From assembly GCA_004293815.1 (NCBI GenBank), contig RDZD01000012.1, positions 1 through 64,000 of the forward strand: a stretch of 64,000 bases of DNA, read 5' to 3'. Source of the stretch: Cytophagales bacterium (GTDB lineage: Bacteria > Bacteroidota > Bacteroidia > Cytophagales > Bernardetiaceae). Each line of letters starts with the position of its first letter. The stretch's first letter is position 1. Positions 36,301-43,813 of this stretch are shown in pieces. The notes under the pieces were generated by a model, which was not told the DNA's origin, did not search any database, and saw only the letters and a program-made list of their open reading frames with translations. A program made the translations under genes and the position numbers.

Positions 36301-37647
36301 AATCCTGCTACTGGTGTTCCTTTTGAGGGCAGTGAGTTTACGACACCTCCTATTACCATGTCCCGTACGTTCTACGTTACGGCTATGGGCAGAGAGTATG
36401 AAAGTACGCCTCGTCAAGCTGTTACGGTGTTTGTCAAAGACCGTCCAGTGGCTCTGATTCTTGGTGAAAAAGTGCAGTATGGTTGTGCAAGCACACTCAT
36501 GCTTGAGGCAGAAGATGCAGGAACAGGAAGCGTTTATAATTGGTACAAAAACAAACAATTTGTAACATCTACTACAGTACCAAGCTACAAAGCCACGCAA
36601 ACGGGCTTTTATTCGGTACAAGTAGTCAGAAATGGCTGTTTGGCTGTATCTGCTGAAATTAGAGCCGTGGTTAATTATAAACCAATAGCACAGATCCTAG
36701 AAGGCAGCAAAGCAACCTTTTGTGAGAGTGGCACACTTAACGCTAAAAGAGTATCTGATGCTACGTATGAGTGGTTTTTGGGTACGACTTTGGCTGGTAC
36801 AGGCGAAAGCTTGCCCGTTATCGTCAGTGGCACTTACACTTTGGTTGTGAGCAAAAACGGCTGTTCTAATGCTACGGACGTGACAGTGGTAGTAGAGAGC
36901 TTCCCTGCGAATATGAGCTTGAGTGCAAGTAGCACAGAGCTTTGTGCCAACACAGAGACTGAACTGACTGCGCCTAGCATAGCGGGAGCTAGCTACCAAT
37001 GGTTTAGAAACGGTAAACGTGAGTTTATTACTGCCACCAATACGCTTCGCACAACTAGAACGGGCGTGTTTTATGCAGTTATCAATAAAAATGGTTGTCT
37101 TAAAAACACAGACGAGCTGACGATTAGCCGTTTAAATACGCCTAAAGTTACACTCAAAGACAACACGCTGACTGGTATACTTTCGCTTGATGTGCCTGAG
37201 GGTGCTGTTGTGGCTGATGTACGCTGGTTCTTGAACGGCGAAGAGCAAGCCGAATTTACAGGAAAAACCAGTATCACTCCCACCAAAGAAGGTGTTTATA
37301 AAGCGCAAATTGGCTTTGCAAACGGTTGCAATACCGAAACTAACACGGTGAGATTCTTTGGCGTGCTGTCTATAAAAACAGATGAGGGTGATAACTGGGC
37401 TGCAAATCTGCTTGTTTATCCAAACCCAACGCGCGACATCGTTTATTTAAGCTTACAAGGCTTTCATGGCTTAGTAGTGGTGGAAGTAAGTGATGTGTTG
37501 GGTCGTGTGTTGTCTAAGCATAGTTTTGATGCTACTAGCACAAACAAAGCAGAAATTAGCCTTCAAGGTTTGTCAACTGGCACTTACAATCTGAAGATTA
37601 ACACCAGCAAAGGCGAGGTTGTTAAAACTGTAGCTAAGTCAGAATAA
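30307..37647 (+). CDS. Giant T9SS-secreted ExeM-like nuclease with choice-of-anchor I, lamin-tail and Ig-like domains
   Basis: A 2446-residue secreted protein. In order: signal peptide (1-25); a jelly-roll-like region (26-230); a lamin-tail domain (about 232-400; MTELMYNCNSPEP, EWVEIYN); a cadherin-like domain (430-533; DADGDALSY); a choice-of-anchor I / beta-propeller region (540-1055); a short Ig-like module; an OB-fold region of the ExeM type (about 1163-1428); an endonuclease/exonuclease/phosphatase domain (1438-1746) with FNVLNYFNGDG, IEVEND, GDYNAYEQEDP and SSDHDPVLV; an SbsA-like Ig domain; a fibronectin III domain (1862-1958); Ig-like repeats; and a Por/T9SS C-terminal signal (2365-2446; VYPNPTRDIVYL). 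The catalytic Asn, Glu, Asp and His are present, so it should degrade extracellular DNA, perhaps for phosphate or biofilm turnover. It is monocistronic. Confidence 0.92.
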   Translation: MTLKSLLFYLVFSLLLCFSFTAQAQIPFTEDFNSYTGTGFDPAPVAGRLDSDLWTVAGFSDGATTFGGTSIAGDFARGNSPGNVTTGGLYSFTVAAGNNIVGVQPTGSDWNVNGTLTLRLNNTTGSTVSTLNLSYDIWTFNDQPRGNSLNLSYSTDGVTFTPLPAADFTTPAAATGATWASTPRSIAITGLSLAAGSNIFIRWTGNDVVGTGGRDEYGIDNVSVSTGAASPPNLVMTELMYNCNSPEPTNQWEWVEIYNAGATAVNLSGFVFDDDEGAPLAAANIASGSIPAGQTAVLYNADALAAADFSAAWGSGINLVAVTNWPSLSNNDDVIALWQSIGSYGARVFANAIDQVSYDGVSPWPIPNNASSIYLNVAPTTAANDIAANWTLSVLPSSTVCCFATYQSTATTTPAAHPNSGGDFGSPGPFNTPPVVAIPIPDQVTTVGTAFTYTFPVGTFTDADGDALSYSAVFDDLDENPIAITTWLNFDPATRTFSGTAPDNSFAGIMRIKVKADDGRGGKASDVFVLRVNLSPTTPILTAAPIGRYSAALVAADFNTGAAEIPAHDPASQRLFVVNGSTKRIDVLNITTMAFITSIDLSTATGTFSGGSANSVACKGGILAIAVQNSNAQLPGEVLFYNAAGPYAAPLSRPVVGALPDMLVFTKDGKKVLVANEGEPTPVTYAPDPVGSVSIIDITSGVGTPVVTTATFAAFDASAATLKAAGVHLTGYAGATLSQDLEPEYIAVSDDGATAWITLQENNAIAKLNILTSTITEIKPLGTRNHRTAVANGNGLDATDSDVGINIARLPIKGMYQPDAIHSFMVGSNTYLLMANEGDARDYGAGFQEEVRVNTLTLDAGVFPNAAAVQNILNAGRVGVTNRAGDTDGDGDFDDLWAFGTRSFSVRDANANLIYDSGDDFEQITALTYPSNFNCTHSGSTGNTIDSRSDNKGPEPEGIAYGEICGKKYVFVGLERIGGVMVYDITNPVKPIFVQYLNNRNFGVTPLFANVATVGDLGPEGLIFIPASESHTGSPLLVVCNEVSGSTSVFQINVAPAMTVTAGPMYFTSPAVGTPSGVQTYTVQGNCLTNDLNLTTSAPFEISLAAGGPFSSAVTIPVATANAGPVTIYIRFVPTAVGVTAGNVLHASTGVTSVNLPLTGEVVDITKIHTVQGTTDVPPVLANFTLEGIVVGDFQEPTATGGLGGFYLQEEDFDKDALATTSEGIFVFSMTPVNVGDRVRVTGLVNEFFNQTQIGTGPLPPTVTVINTGNPLPVASVIDFPVPAPVAGVAYLERFENMYINIPETMTTTDHFRLGRFGEVGLSADGRLINPSNEIDLNDAVATGTTSTGTSNLPALLAQADLNRRRLIILDDGLTQQNPTVIKHWQSGINTHRLGTTVDNLFGVMSYGFSAYRIQPLSAALPVFNFAPRPTVPTVGAANLKVASFNVLNYFNGDGLGGGFPTSRGADNMTEFMRQRTKTFATLAAMNADVVGLIEVENDGIGANSALQDLVNGLNAFIGGAPTYSFIADPVTGVGTDEIKVAIIYKSAVVSPIGASQSFASVDFDRLPVAQTFQTVVGSHKFTYVINHFKSKSCTGASGIEADAGDGQGCWNAKRKRQATALMSFIDILKTTACDGDIVTMGDYNAYEQEDPMDFMRAGGLTSLIENSYSFMFDAQSGSLDHALATASMAAQLTSGKKWHINGDEPVIIDYNTNFKVSSGGTSPDYYTPTPFRSSDHDPVLVGFSLANITSTSTSPLDNATGVSLGTTAVTITFTSVPSAGCGNLIIRRTSDGVAVATVAATTATVSGNAMTFNVGAVFTCGESYYVEIQPTAISNFAGINTTTAWNFTIETPCASIGSTGTIPPPLWIYAKGINTTSIDLRWYDLATDELGYRIYRALETTNEFGLLATVPAGTGEMNYVDTGLSSDTRYVYFVRPYKGEIFATSDEAIGYTYPNVPKLTVLSDACFNESGKIKATNDHKTGRFFWYESLTAIAPILNPATGVPFEGSEFTTPPITMSRTFYVTAMGREYESTPRQAVTVFVKDRPVALILGEKVQYGCASTLMLEAEDAGTGSVYNWYKNKQFVTSTTVPSYKATQTGFYSVQVVRNGCLAVSAEIRAVVNYKPIAQILEGSKATFCESGTLNAKRVSDATYEWFLGTTLAGTGESLPVIVSGTYTLVVSKNGCSNATDVTVVVESFPANMSLSASSTELCANTETELTAPSIAGASYQWFRNGKREFITATNTLRTTRTGVFYAVINKNGCLKNTDELTISRLNTPKVTLKDNTLTGILSLDVPEGAVVADVRWFLNGEEQAEFTGKTSITPTKEGVYKAQIGFANGCNTETNTVRFFGVLSIKTDEGDNWAANLLVYPNPTRDIVYLSLQGFHGLVVVEVSDVLGRVLSKHSFDATSTNKAEISLQGLSTGTYNLKINTSKGEVVKTVAKSE

Positions 37648-37667
37648 TTGACTTTGGATGTTTTTTA

Positions 37668-37713
37668 ATCATAGCCTTTCAGTTTAGCGGAAGCCAAGCT
37701 GAAAGGCTATGAT
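37668..37713 (+). terminator. Long hairpin after the giant gene
   Basis: A perfect 15-bp inverted repeat (ATCATAGCCTTTCAG with CTGAAAGGCTATGAT) with a 16-base loop, 20 bases after the stop codon. No T run follows it, so it is only terminator-like; it may protect the 3' end. Confidence 0.55.
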
Positions 37714-38009
37714 ATTTACAATATGAGCGGTTCAGTGTTTAAAGTTCTTGGTACGCTATAAAATTTTTAAAAGAGAAAACAATACAGGCGGCTTAAAAAG
37801 AGCGAAATAACATGGGTTAATAGTTTGAAAAACAAACCCTTAGTTCAAGTTCCTGTTTTGGATTAGCATAATAATTTACAAAATTCAAGATTTAAGCAGC
37901 TAATATTTTGTATTATTCACAATAAGAAAATATTTTTATAGCAAAAATAACGTTATTTTATTATATCCTGATGTATTGGTAATTTCCCAAGAAACGAATT
38001 TTTGTAATT
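37714..38009. other. AT-rich gap before the peptide-binding lipoprotein
   Basis: No gene seen. The sequence is very AT-rich, with stretches such as taacgttatttta. No full TAnnTTTG box is found, so the promoter of the next gene is not recognised. Confidence 0.4.
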
Positions 38010-39761
38010 ATGTTTAGAAATCTAAGTCATCTTATCCTAATAGCGTTTGTTGCGCTTGCTTTTTCTGCATGTAGTGGTGAAAAGCAAGGCGGTGAAGGCG
38101 AGACTGCCGAGGCTAAAGGCGGTAAATTTTACGGCGGTGTGTTGCACATCAATGAAAGCGAATATATCCGCACGCTTTACCCACCAAGCATTCTTGACGT
38201 GTACTCTTACCGTGTAGCGGCTCAGATTTATGAAGGTCTCTTCAAATTTGATCCTAAAACATTGAAAGTTATCAACGGCTTAGCTGAAAGCGTTACCATA
38301 GATGACGCTAAAACGACGTATACTATTAAGCTTCGTAAGGGGGTTATGTTCCATGACGATGCTTGTTTTGAAGGCGGCAAAGGTCGTGAACTCAAGGCAA
38401 AAGATATTCTCTACTGCATGGAGCGTCTTTGTACTAAAACTGCTGATAACCAAAACTTTGAACTCTTTGATGGCATTTTGAAAGGTGCTAAGAACTATTA
38501 CGAAAGTTCAGGCGAAGGCAAAAAGCCACCTTTTGAATTTGAAGGTGTCAAAGTGGTTGACGACTACACAATTAAGTTTGTCCTTGAGAAGCCTTACAGC
38601 CTATTTACGTGCCACTTGGCGCGTCCTGCTGCTTTTATCTATCCAGAAGAGGCTGTTAAGAAATATGGTAAAGATTTGAGCACTAAAGCTATAGGTACTG
38701 GCCCTTTTTCGCTTGGCAAAGTAGAGGAAGAGACCAATATCATGCTCATGAAAAACAAAAACTATTATCTTTCGGATAAAGATGGTAACAAACTACCTTT
38801 CCTAGATGCGGTAAGCGTTCGTTTTATCAAAGAAAAGAAAACAGAGCTTCTTGAATTTAATAAAGGTAACTTAGACATGATGTATCGCCTCCCAACAGAG
38901 CATTTGGTAGAAATCATGGAGAAAAGTACCGATGGCAGTTTGAAAGATGCAGAGCTTTCTCGCGCACCAGAAATGCAAACACAACTGTTGGTATTTAACA
39001 CTCAAGTGGCACCTTTTGACAATGCCGATGTTCGTCGAGCGTTTTCTTTTGCTATCAATCGCGCCAATATTTTGGATAACACCCTTTTGGGTGAAGGTTT
39101 TGCACCAGGCGAATATGGCATCACATCACCATCTTTCAAGGATATTGGTTATGACGTAGCGGCAAATGTACGTGGTTATACGCTTAACAAAGACTCGGCT
39201 CTTTACTATCTGAATAAAGCTGGCTACAAAAACGGCAAGGGCTTTCCTCAGATTTACATTGAACTGAACGCAGAGGGCGACCGTCATGCAAGTGTAGCTT
39301 TGGAAGTAAAAAAACAACTCAAAGAGGTTTTGAATGTTGACGCTGAGCTTTCTATCATGTCTCACTCACAGGTAACTGACAGAAGCACAAGCGGTAGCTT
39401 CAAATTTATTCGCTTGTCTTGGATTGCAGACTATCCGCACCCTCAGTCATTTGTGCGTTTCTTCTACGGCAAGGGCGTTCCAGCCAAATCCGATGAGGTA
39501 TCTTTCCCTAACTTGGCACGGTACAAGAACCCTAAATTCGATGATGTTTACGAAGCAGCACTCAACACTGTAAACGAAGAAGAAGCTCTTAAGCTTTTTA
39601 TGCAAGCAGAATATTTGGCCATGCGCGACGCACCTGTTCTAGTACTTTGGTATGATGAGGCTTTCCGTTTGTTGAAAAACAAAGTAAAGAACTTCCCTAA
39701 CAATGCCATTCAGTACCGTGACTTGACCGAGGTTTATATTCAGCCTGACGCTGCAAAATAA
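38010..39761 (+). CDS. ABC transporter substrate-binding lipoprotein (SBP family 5, oligopeptide type)
   Basis: A 583-residue lipoprotein with lipobox LAFSAC (cysteine 21) and the extended fold of family 5 solute-binding proteins (OppA/DppA), which deliver peptides or similar solutes to an inner-membrane ABC transporter. Family marks are YRVAAQIYEGLFKFDPKT, the ITIDDAKTTYTIKLRKGVMFHDD-like segment, AKDILYCMERL, AIGTGPFSLGK, DVRRAFSFAINRANI and WIADYPHPQSF. No permease or ATPase gene is adjacent, so it is an orphan binding protein here. A strong terminator follows, and dprA is the next gene. The ligand is unknown. Confidence 0.9.
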   Translation: MFRNLSHLILIAFVALAFSACSGEKQGGEGETAEAKGGKFYGGVLHINESEYIRTLYPPSILDVYSYRVAAQIYEGLFKFDPKTLKVINGLAESVTIDDAKTTYTIKLRKGVMFHDDACFEGGKGRELKAKDILYCMERLCTKTADNQNFELFDGILKGAKNYYESSGEGKKPPFEFEGVKVVDDYTIKFVLEKPYSLFTCHLARPAAFIYPEEAVKKYGKDLSTKAIGTGPFSLGKVEEETNIMLMKNKNYYLSDKDGNKLPFLDAVSVRFIKEKKTELLEFNKGNLDMMYRLPTEHLVEIMEKSTDGSLKDAELSRAPEMQTQLLVFNTQVAPFDNADVRRAFSFAINRANILDNTLLGEGFAPGEYGITSPSFKDIGYDVAANVRGYTLNKDSALYYLNKAGYKNGKGFPQIYIELNAEGDRHASVALEVKKQLKEVLNVDAELSIMSHSQVTDRSTSGSFKFIRLSWIADYPHPQSFVRFFYGKGVPAKSDEVSFPNLARYKNPKFDDVYEAALNTVNEEEALKLFMQAEYLAMRDAPVLVLWYDEAFRLLKNKVKNFPNNAIQYRDLTEVYIQPDAAK

Positions 39762-39781
39762 GTTTTTGTAATAGATTGTCT

Positions 39782-39824
39782 GCAAAAGAGCTGCTTGTTA
39801 AAAGAAACAAAGCAGCTCTTTTGC
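39782..39824 (+). terminator. Rho-independent terminator
   Basis: A long stem (GCAAAAGAGCTGCTT-GTT against AAC-AAAGCAGCTCTTTTGC, with a single bulged base) and a small loop, 20 bases after the substrate-binding protein stop codon. Confidence 0.8.
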
Positions 39825-39945
39825 TTTCGTGAACTAGGGAATAAGCTAGAGCTTAAAATTTTCTTTCAGAAGTATTTTATTTTAGAGCTATTTTTTAAGA
39901 AAGAACATAATTCATATTTTTACAGTCTAAGAAAACACCACTTGG

Positions 39946-41073
39946 ATGAGTACGGACGAAAGACTTCATACTTTAGCTTTGAGCTTTGTACCTGGCATAG
40001 GTCATAAAATAGCTAAGTATTTGATTGCTAGCTGTGAATCTGCCGTTAAAATTTGGCAAAAAACGCCCGCTCAAATTCAAAAGATACCCGATATAGGGCC
40101 TAAGCTAAGTAAAGGACTTATTGAAAATCGTGAGAAATCACTGCTTCGCGCCGAAGAGGAACTTCGCAAGGCTAGTGATATGGGGGTCAAGCTCTTGCTC
40201 TACACGGACGAGGATTTTCCGAATAGGCTTAAAATTCTGCCCGACTCACCTCTGTTGCTTTATGTAAGAGGCGAGGCTAATCTGAACATGCCTAAATCTC
40301 TGGGCATAGTGGGGACGCGAAAGGCTTCAGCTTACGGCAAGAGCATTACTGAGCAGATTGTAGCGAATTTGACACACTTTAAGCCTACAGTAGTGAGCGG
40401 CTTGGCTTATGGGATTGATATTCAGGCGCATAAATCCTGTATTGCGCATCAAGTTCCCACAGTAGCTGTTTTGGCTTGTGGTGTTGATGTGATTTATCCT
40501 CTGGTACACACGTCCTACGTGGAGGCGTTTTTGGCGCAAGGCGGTGCCTTAGTGAGTGAACGTGCACTGGGCACACCGCCAGACTCGGCACTCTTTCCCT
40601 CGCGCAACCGCATCATTGCTGGGCTTTCTGATGCCTTGGTGGTAGTGGAAGCGGCAGAAAAAGGAGGCGCACTCATTACTGCTGATATTGCATTTTCGTA
40701 TGATCGCGAAGTTTTTGCTGTGCCAGGCAACTTGGGTAGTAACACTTCGGTTGGTTGTAATAAGCTCATCCAGCAGCAAAAAGCAACCATTTATACCAGT
40801 AACAAAGATATTGAGGAAGCACTGAAATGGGATATGTCTGATTATAAATTAGTTCCGAAGAAGTTACAAGGTGCTCTAAAATCAGAGAATTTAAACTTAG
40901 AAGGGGCCGAGAAATTGATTTTTGATTTACTTAGCCACAAAGGCAAGCTGCAAATCGACGAGATAGCCATTTACACGCAGCTACCGATAAGCACTGTGGG
41001 AGCTAAACTTTTTGAGCTAGAGTTAAAAAATTTGGTTAAGACACTTCCATGGAAGCATTATGAGCTAGCCTAG
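39946..41073 (+). CDS. dprA: DNA-processing protein DprA
   Basis: A 375-residue DprA/Smf protein, which loads RecA on incoming single-stranded DNA during natural transformation. An N-terminal helix-hairpin-helix region (FVPGIGHKIAKYL, IPDIGPKLSKGL), the Rossmann-like core (GIVGTRKASAYGKS, VSGLAYGIDIQAHK, LACGVDVIYP, FPSRNRIIAG, VEAAEKGGALITA, FAVPGNLGS) and a C-terminal winged-helix domain (about 300-370) are all intact. It suggests the organism can take up DNA, but no other competence gene is in the window. The start MSTDERLHTLAL follows directly after an AT-rich gap; an overlapping reading frame from 39795 is not a gene. Confidence 0.95.
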   Translation: MSTDERLHTLALSFVPGIGHKIAKYLIASCESAVKIWQKTPAQIQKIPDIGPKLSKGLIENREKSLLRAEEELRKASDMGVKLLLYTDEDFPNRLKILPDSPLLLYVRGEANLNMPKSLGIVGTRKASAYGKSITEQIVANLTHFKPTVVSGLAYGIDIQAHKSCIAHQVPTVAVLACGVDVIYPLVHTSYVEAFLAQGGALVSERALGTPPDSALFPSRNRIIAGLSDALVVVEAAEKGGALITADIAFSYDREVFAVPGNLGSNTSVGCNKLIQQQKATIYTSNKDIEEALKWDMSDYKLVPKKLQGALKSENLNLEGAEKLIFDLLSHKGKLQIDEIAIYTQLPISTVGAKLFELELKNLVKTLPWKHYELA

Positions 41074-41142
41074 TAGATTATTGGCAATCCACTTGGAATG
41101 TTAAAAATCTTAAAAGAGTGCTGTTTCAAGATAAAAATACTG

Positions 41143-41150
41143 TACTTTTG
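41143..41150 (+). promoter_or_regulatory. -7 promoter box TACTTTTG of the histidine kinase
   Basis: A full TAnnTTTG match 21 bases before the histidine kinase ATG. The -33 part is not recognised. Confidence 0.4.
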
Positions 41151-41171
41151 CTCAAGAACAGGTAAGTAGCT

Positions 41172-42686
41172 ATGAATAAAAGCAAAATTAGCATATTTAA
41201 AGTCCGTGTCATTATCGTTTTAATGAGTCTGGCTCTCATAGGCTTGATAGGTTTGCAGTATTACTGGATTAGTGGAGCCTTGAAAGCAAATAAGCTACGC
41301 TTTGAACAAAGTGTCTTTGAAGCTCTTACGGCTGTGGCTCAGCGACTGGAGCAACGCGAAATGGTGAGTCAAACCCAGAAAGCCATTTATAGCTATATGG
41401 CCGAAGTAACCCGCCAGACGGGTGGCGTTACAGACTTTTTTTTTCAATGGGAAAAAGATATTCTGCATGGTAAAGTGAATGAAAACGGGGATTATCGCTT
41501 CAACAAAACTCCCCGAATAGATTTTTCTAAAAACAGTCAGCGCAAAAGTGTGCGCGTGATAGACGGCGATCAAATGGTGACGTTTGTGCTCAAGATGTTA
41601 GCCGACACACCGCCCAATATAGAAAAAAGGCTTAATTTTGTACATTTAGACAGCATTGTACGCATAGAGATGCATAACAAGGGTGTGAATACCATTTGTG
41701 AATATGGGGTTTTTGACCGCAGTTCTTACCGCCTGCATTTTTCGCGTCCCACAGATGACCGCCAAAGAGTTTTTGACTCGAATTTTAGCGTTAAACTGTT
41801 TCAAAATGATCTTTGGAATAATGAATATTACCTCAAAGCCTATTTTCCTGAGCAAGAAAGCTATTTGTTTGGGCAGATGTGGATTGTCTTAATGAGCTCT
41901 GCCCTATTTATCAGCATTATTATTTTTTGCTTTATTACGGCTATTTACATGATTATTAAGCAGAAAAAAATATCTGAGGTGATTTACGATTTCATTAACA
42001 ACATGACGCATGAATTCAAAACGCCACTTACAAGTATTTCTTTAGCTTGCGAAATGCTGCAAGATAGCAGCGTAAAACAATCAGAGACAGCCAATTCACG
42101 TTATCTCCGCATCATCAAGGACGAAGGCGAAAGACTAAAACTGCAAGTAGAGAAAGTATTGGAAATAGCCCGTCTAGACCGCAGCGAAATTCAACTCAAG
42201 CTAGACGACTTAGACATCAATGAACTCATTGAAGACGCTATTCAGCATGTTATCTTACAGGTAGAAATCCGCAATGGCGTAATAGAGACAGAGTTTATGA
42301 CCAAGCAGCACCTGATAAGAGCAGATACTGCACATCTTATGAGCGTGATTATCAATTTACTAGACAACGCCAATAAGTACTCACCCAATCCGCCACGCAT
42401 ACACATCAAAACCGAAAAGGTGAGGCGCGGTATTAAGATTCATATCAGCGATCAGGGACAGGGTATAGGAAAGTTGGATATAGACCGTATTTTTGACAAA
42501 TTTTATCGGATTTCCACTGGTAACATTCACAATGTGAAGGGCTTCGGTTTGGGTTTGAGTTACGTACAGCGTATTGTTGAAGCGCACCGTGGTACGGTCA
42601 ATGTACGAAGCGAACTCAATAAGGGAAGTAAGTTTACTATTTTCTTGCCCACCGATCCTGAGGATATCAAACCTTATAGCTTATAG
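41172..42686 (+). CDS. Sensor histidine kinase (orphan)
   Basis: A 504-residue membrane sensor kinase. The first transmembrane helix is at residues 8-30 (VIIVLMSLALIGLIGLQYYW), a periplasmic domain of about 205 residues follows, and the second helix is near 236-260 (MSSALFISIIIFCFITAIYM). Then come the HisKA domain with the phosphorylated histidine in NNMTHEFKTPLTS, and the HATPase domain: N box NLLDNANKYS, G1 DQGQGIG, and G2 GFGLGLSYV. No response regulator is next to it; its gene is tail to tail, 6 bases apart, with a complete PhoR/PhoB-like pair. The signal sensed is unknown; the periplasmic part resembles no domain I can name. Confidence 0.93.
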   Translation: MNKSKISIFKVRVIIVLMSLALIGLIGLQYYWISGALKANKLRFEQSVFEALTAVAQRLEQREMVSQTQKAIYSYMAEVTRQTGGVTDFFFQWEKDILHGKVNENGDYRFNKTPRIDFSKNSQRKSVRVIDGDQMVTFVLKMLADTPPNIEKRLNFVHLDSIVRIEMHNKGVNTICEYGVFDRSSYRLHFSRPTDDRQRVFDSNFSVKLFQNDLWNNEYYLKAYFPEQESYLFGQMWIVLMSSALFISIIIFCFITAIYMIIKQKKISEVIYDFINNMTHEFKTPLTSISLACEMLQDSSVKQSETANSRYLRIIKDEGERLKLQVEKVLEIARLDRSEIQLKLDDLDINELIEDAIQHVILQVEIRNGVIETEFMTKQHLIRADTAHLMSVIINLLDNANKYSPNPPRIHIKTEKVRRGIKIHISDQGQGIGKLDIDRIFDKFYRISTGNIHNVKGFGLGLSYVQRIVEAHRGTVNVRSELNKGSKFTIFLPTDPEDIKPYSL

Positions 42687-42692
42687 ACGCAT

Positions 42693-43781
42693 TTAAGTAT
42701 TTTCGCCATCTAAGCTTTTTGGAAGCCTAAAGCTAAATGTGGTGCCAAGCCCAACTTGACTGGATACGTTTATTCTGCTATTGTGTTTTTCTAAAATATG
42801 CTTTGTGATAGCCAAGCCTAAACCTGTTCCGCCTTGCATTTTAGAACGGCTTTTTTCTACTCTATAAAAGCGTTCAAAAATACGGCTCAAGTGCTCAGGA
42901 TCAATCCCATGTCCATCGTCTTTGACAGTTACTTTGACCGAACTTTCATTAGCTTTTAGTTCTACCCACACATTGCCTTGTTCTCTACCGTATTTAATAG
43001 CATTGATGACCAAGTTAATGAGAACTTGCTTAATGCGGTGTTCGTCTGCCCAGACATTAAAAGGTGTATCACCGTCAGTTTTGCGTGCTTTCAAAATAAG
43101 CTTGCATTGAACGTGACGCTTGGCAGCTTGATCATCAAGCTGTTCAAGCACATCTTTGCAAAGTTCGTGTAAATTGAAAGTATCGGGTAGCATTGAGATA
43201 GCACCTGACTCTATCTGCGAAAGTGTCAGAAGGTCTTTAACCAGTCTAGTGAGCGAGTCTAAGTTTTTGGCGGCTTTTTCCAAAAACATACTTCTCACGG
43301 TTTCGTCGTTGATGGCACCATCAAGAAGTGTGTGTATGAAGCCCTGCGCTGCAAAAAGAGGCGTTTTAAGCTCGTGGGATACGTCGGCAATAAATTCTCG
43401 TCTGTATTGCTCCACTTTTTTGAGCTTTTCTATTTCATGCTGCTTTTCAGACGTATAGGCCGCAATTTCTTCATTAACTTGCCTGATAGGATTTGTAAAA
43501 AAATTATTGTTTGCGTTTTTAGCAGTTGTATCTAAAGATGCTTCATGGCCGAACTCACGCTTCTTGATTTTGCTAAACTTGTTATAAATGCTATTTACTT
43601 CACGAAATATCAAAAACTCAAAGGTGACAAATGTCAGCACAAAGCAAGCACCAAAAGACAAAACCCCACTCACAAATACTGCTAGCTGAGGTGTGCCACT
43701 CAGAAGTGACAAAAAAGCTGTGGTGATGAGCGACACCGACGTAGCTAGAAGTAGGGCAACGGCTTTGGCGTTTACAAACAT
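42693..43781 (-). CDS. PhoR-like sensor histidine kinase
   Basis: A 362-residue sensor kinase with two N-terminal transmembrane helices (about 7-30 and 35-60) and almost no periplasmic loop, a linker, then HisKA with ADVSHELKTPLFAAQGF and HATPase with NLVINAIKYG, KDDGHGID and GGTGLGLAITKHIL. The lack of an extracellular sensor domain and the order regulator-then-kinase are typical of the PhoR-like kinases of Bacteroidota, which respond to phosphate through a partner complex. It lies 32 bases after the response regulator gene and is cotranscribed. A Na/Pi-cotransporter-like gene lies upstream on the same strand, which agrees with phosphate control. That function is inference from context. Confidence 0.9.
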   Translation of the reverse strand: MFVNAKAVALLLATSVSLITTAFLSLLSGTPQLAVFVSGVLSFGACFVLTFVTFEFLIFREVNSIYNKFSKIKKREFGHEASLDTTAKNANNNFFTNPIRQVNEEIAAYTSEKQHEIEKLKKVEQYRREFIADVSHELKTPLFAAQGFIHTLLDGAINDETVRSMFLEKAAKNLDSLTRLVKDLLTLSQIESGAISMLPDTFNLHELCKDVLEQLDDQAAKRHVQCKLILKARKTDGDTPFNVWADEHRIKQVLINLVINAIKYGREQGNVWVELKANESSVKVTVKDDGHGIDPEHLSRIFERFYRVEKSRSKMQGGTGLGLAITKHILEKHNSRINVSSQVGLGTTFSFRLPKSLDGENT

Positions 43782-43813
43782 GACATATTGCGGAGTTTTC
43801 TGACTTAAAAAAA

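Noticed and set aside
30762-37286. Many long antisense reading frames inside the giant nuclease gene
   Set aside because: They mirror the strong Thr/Val/Ala-rich coding strand, have no recognisable domains and are all shorter than the sense gene.
39795-40007. A 70-residue reading frame overlapping the dprA start
   Set aside because: It overlaps dprA in another frame, has no motif, and begins in the terminator of the previous gene.
41172-43781. The two neighbouring kinases as a recent duplication
   Set aside because: They differ in topology, linker and motif sequence; only the common HisKA/HATPase pattern is shared.
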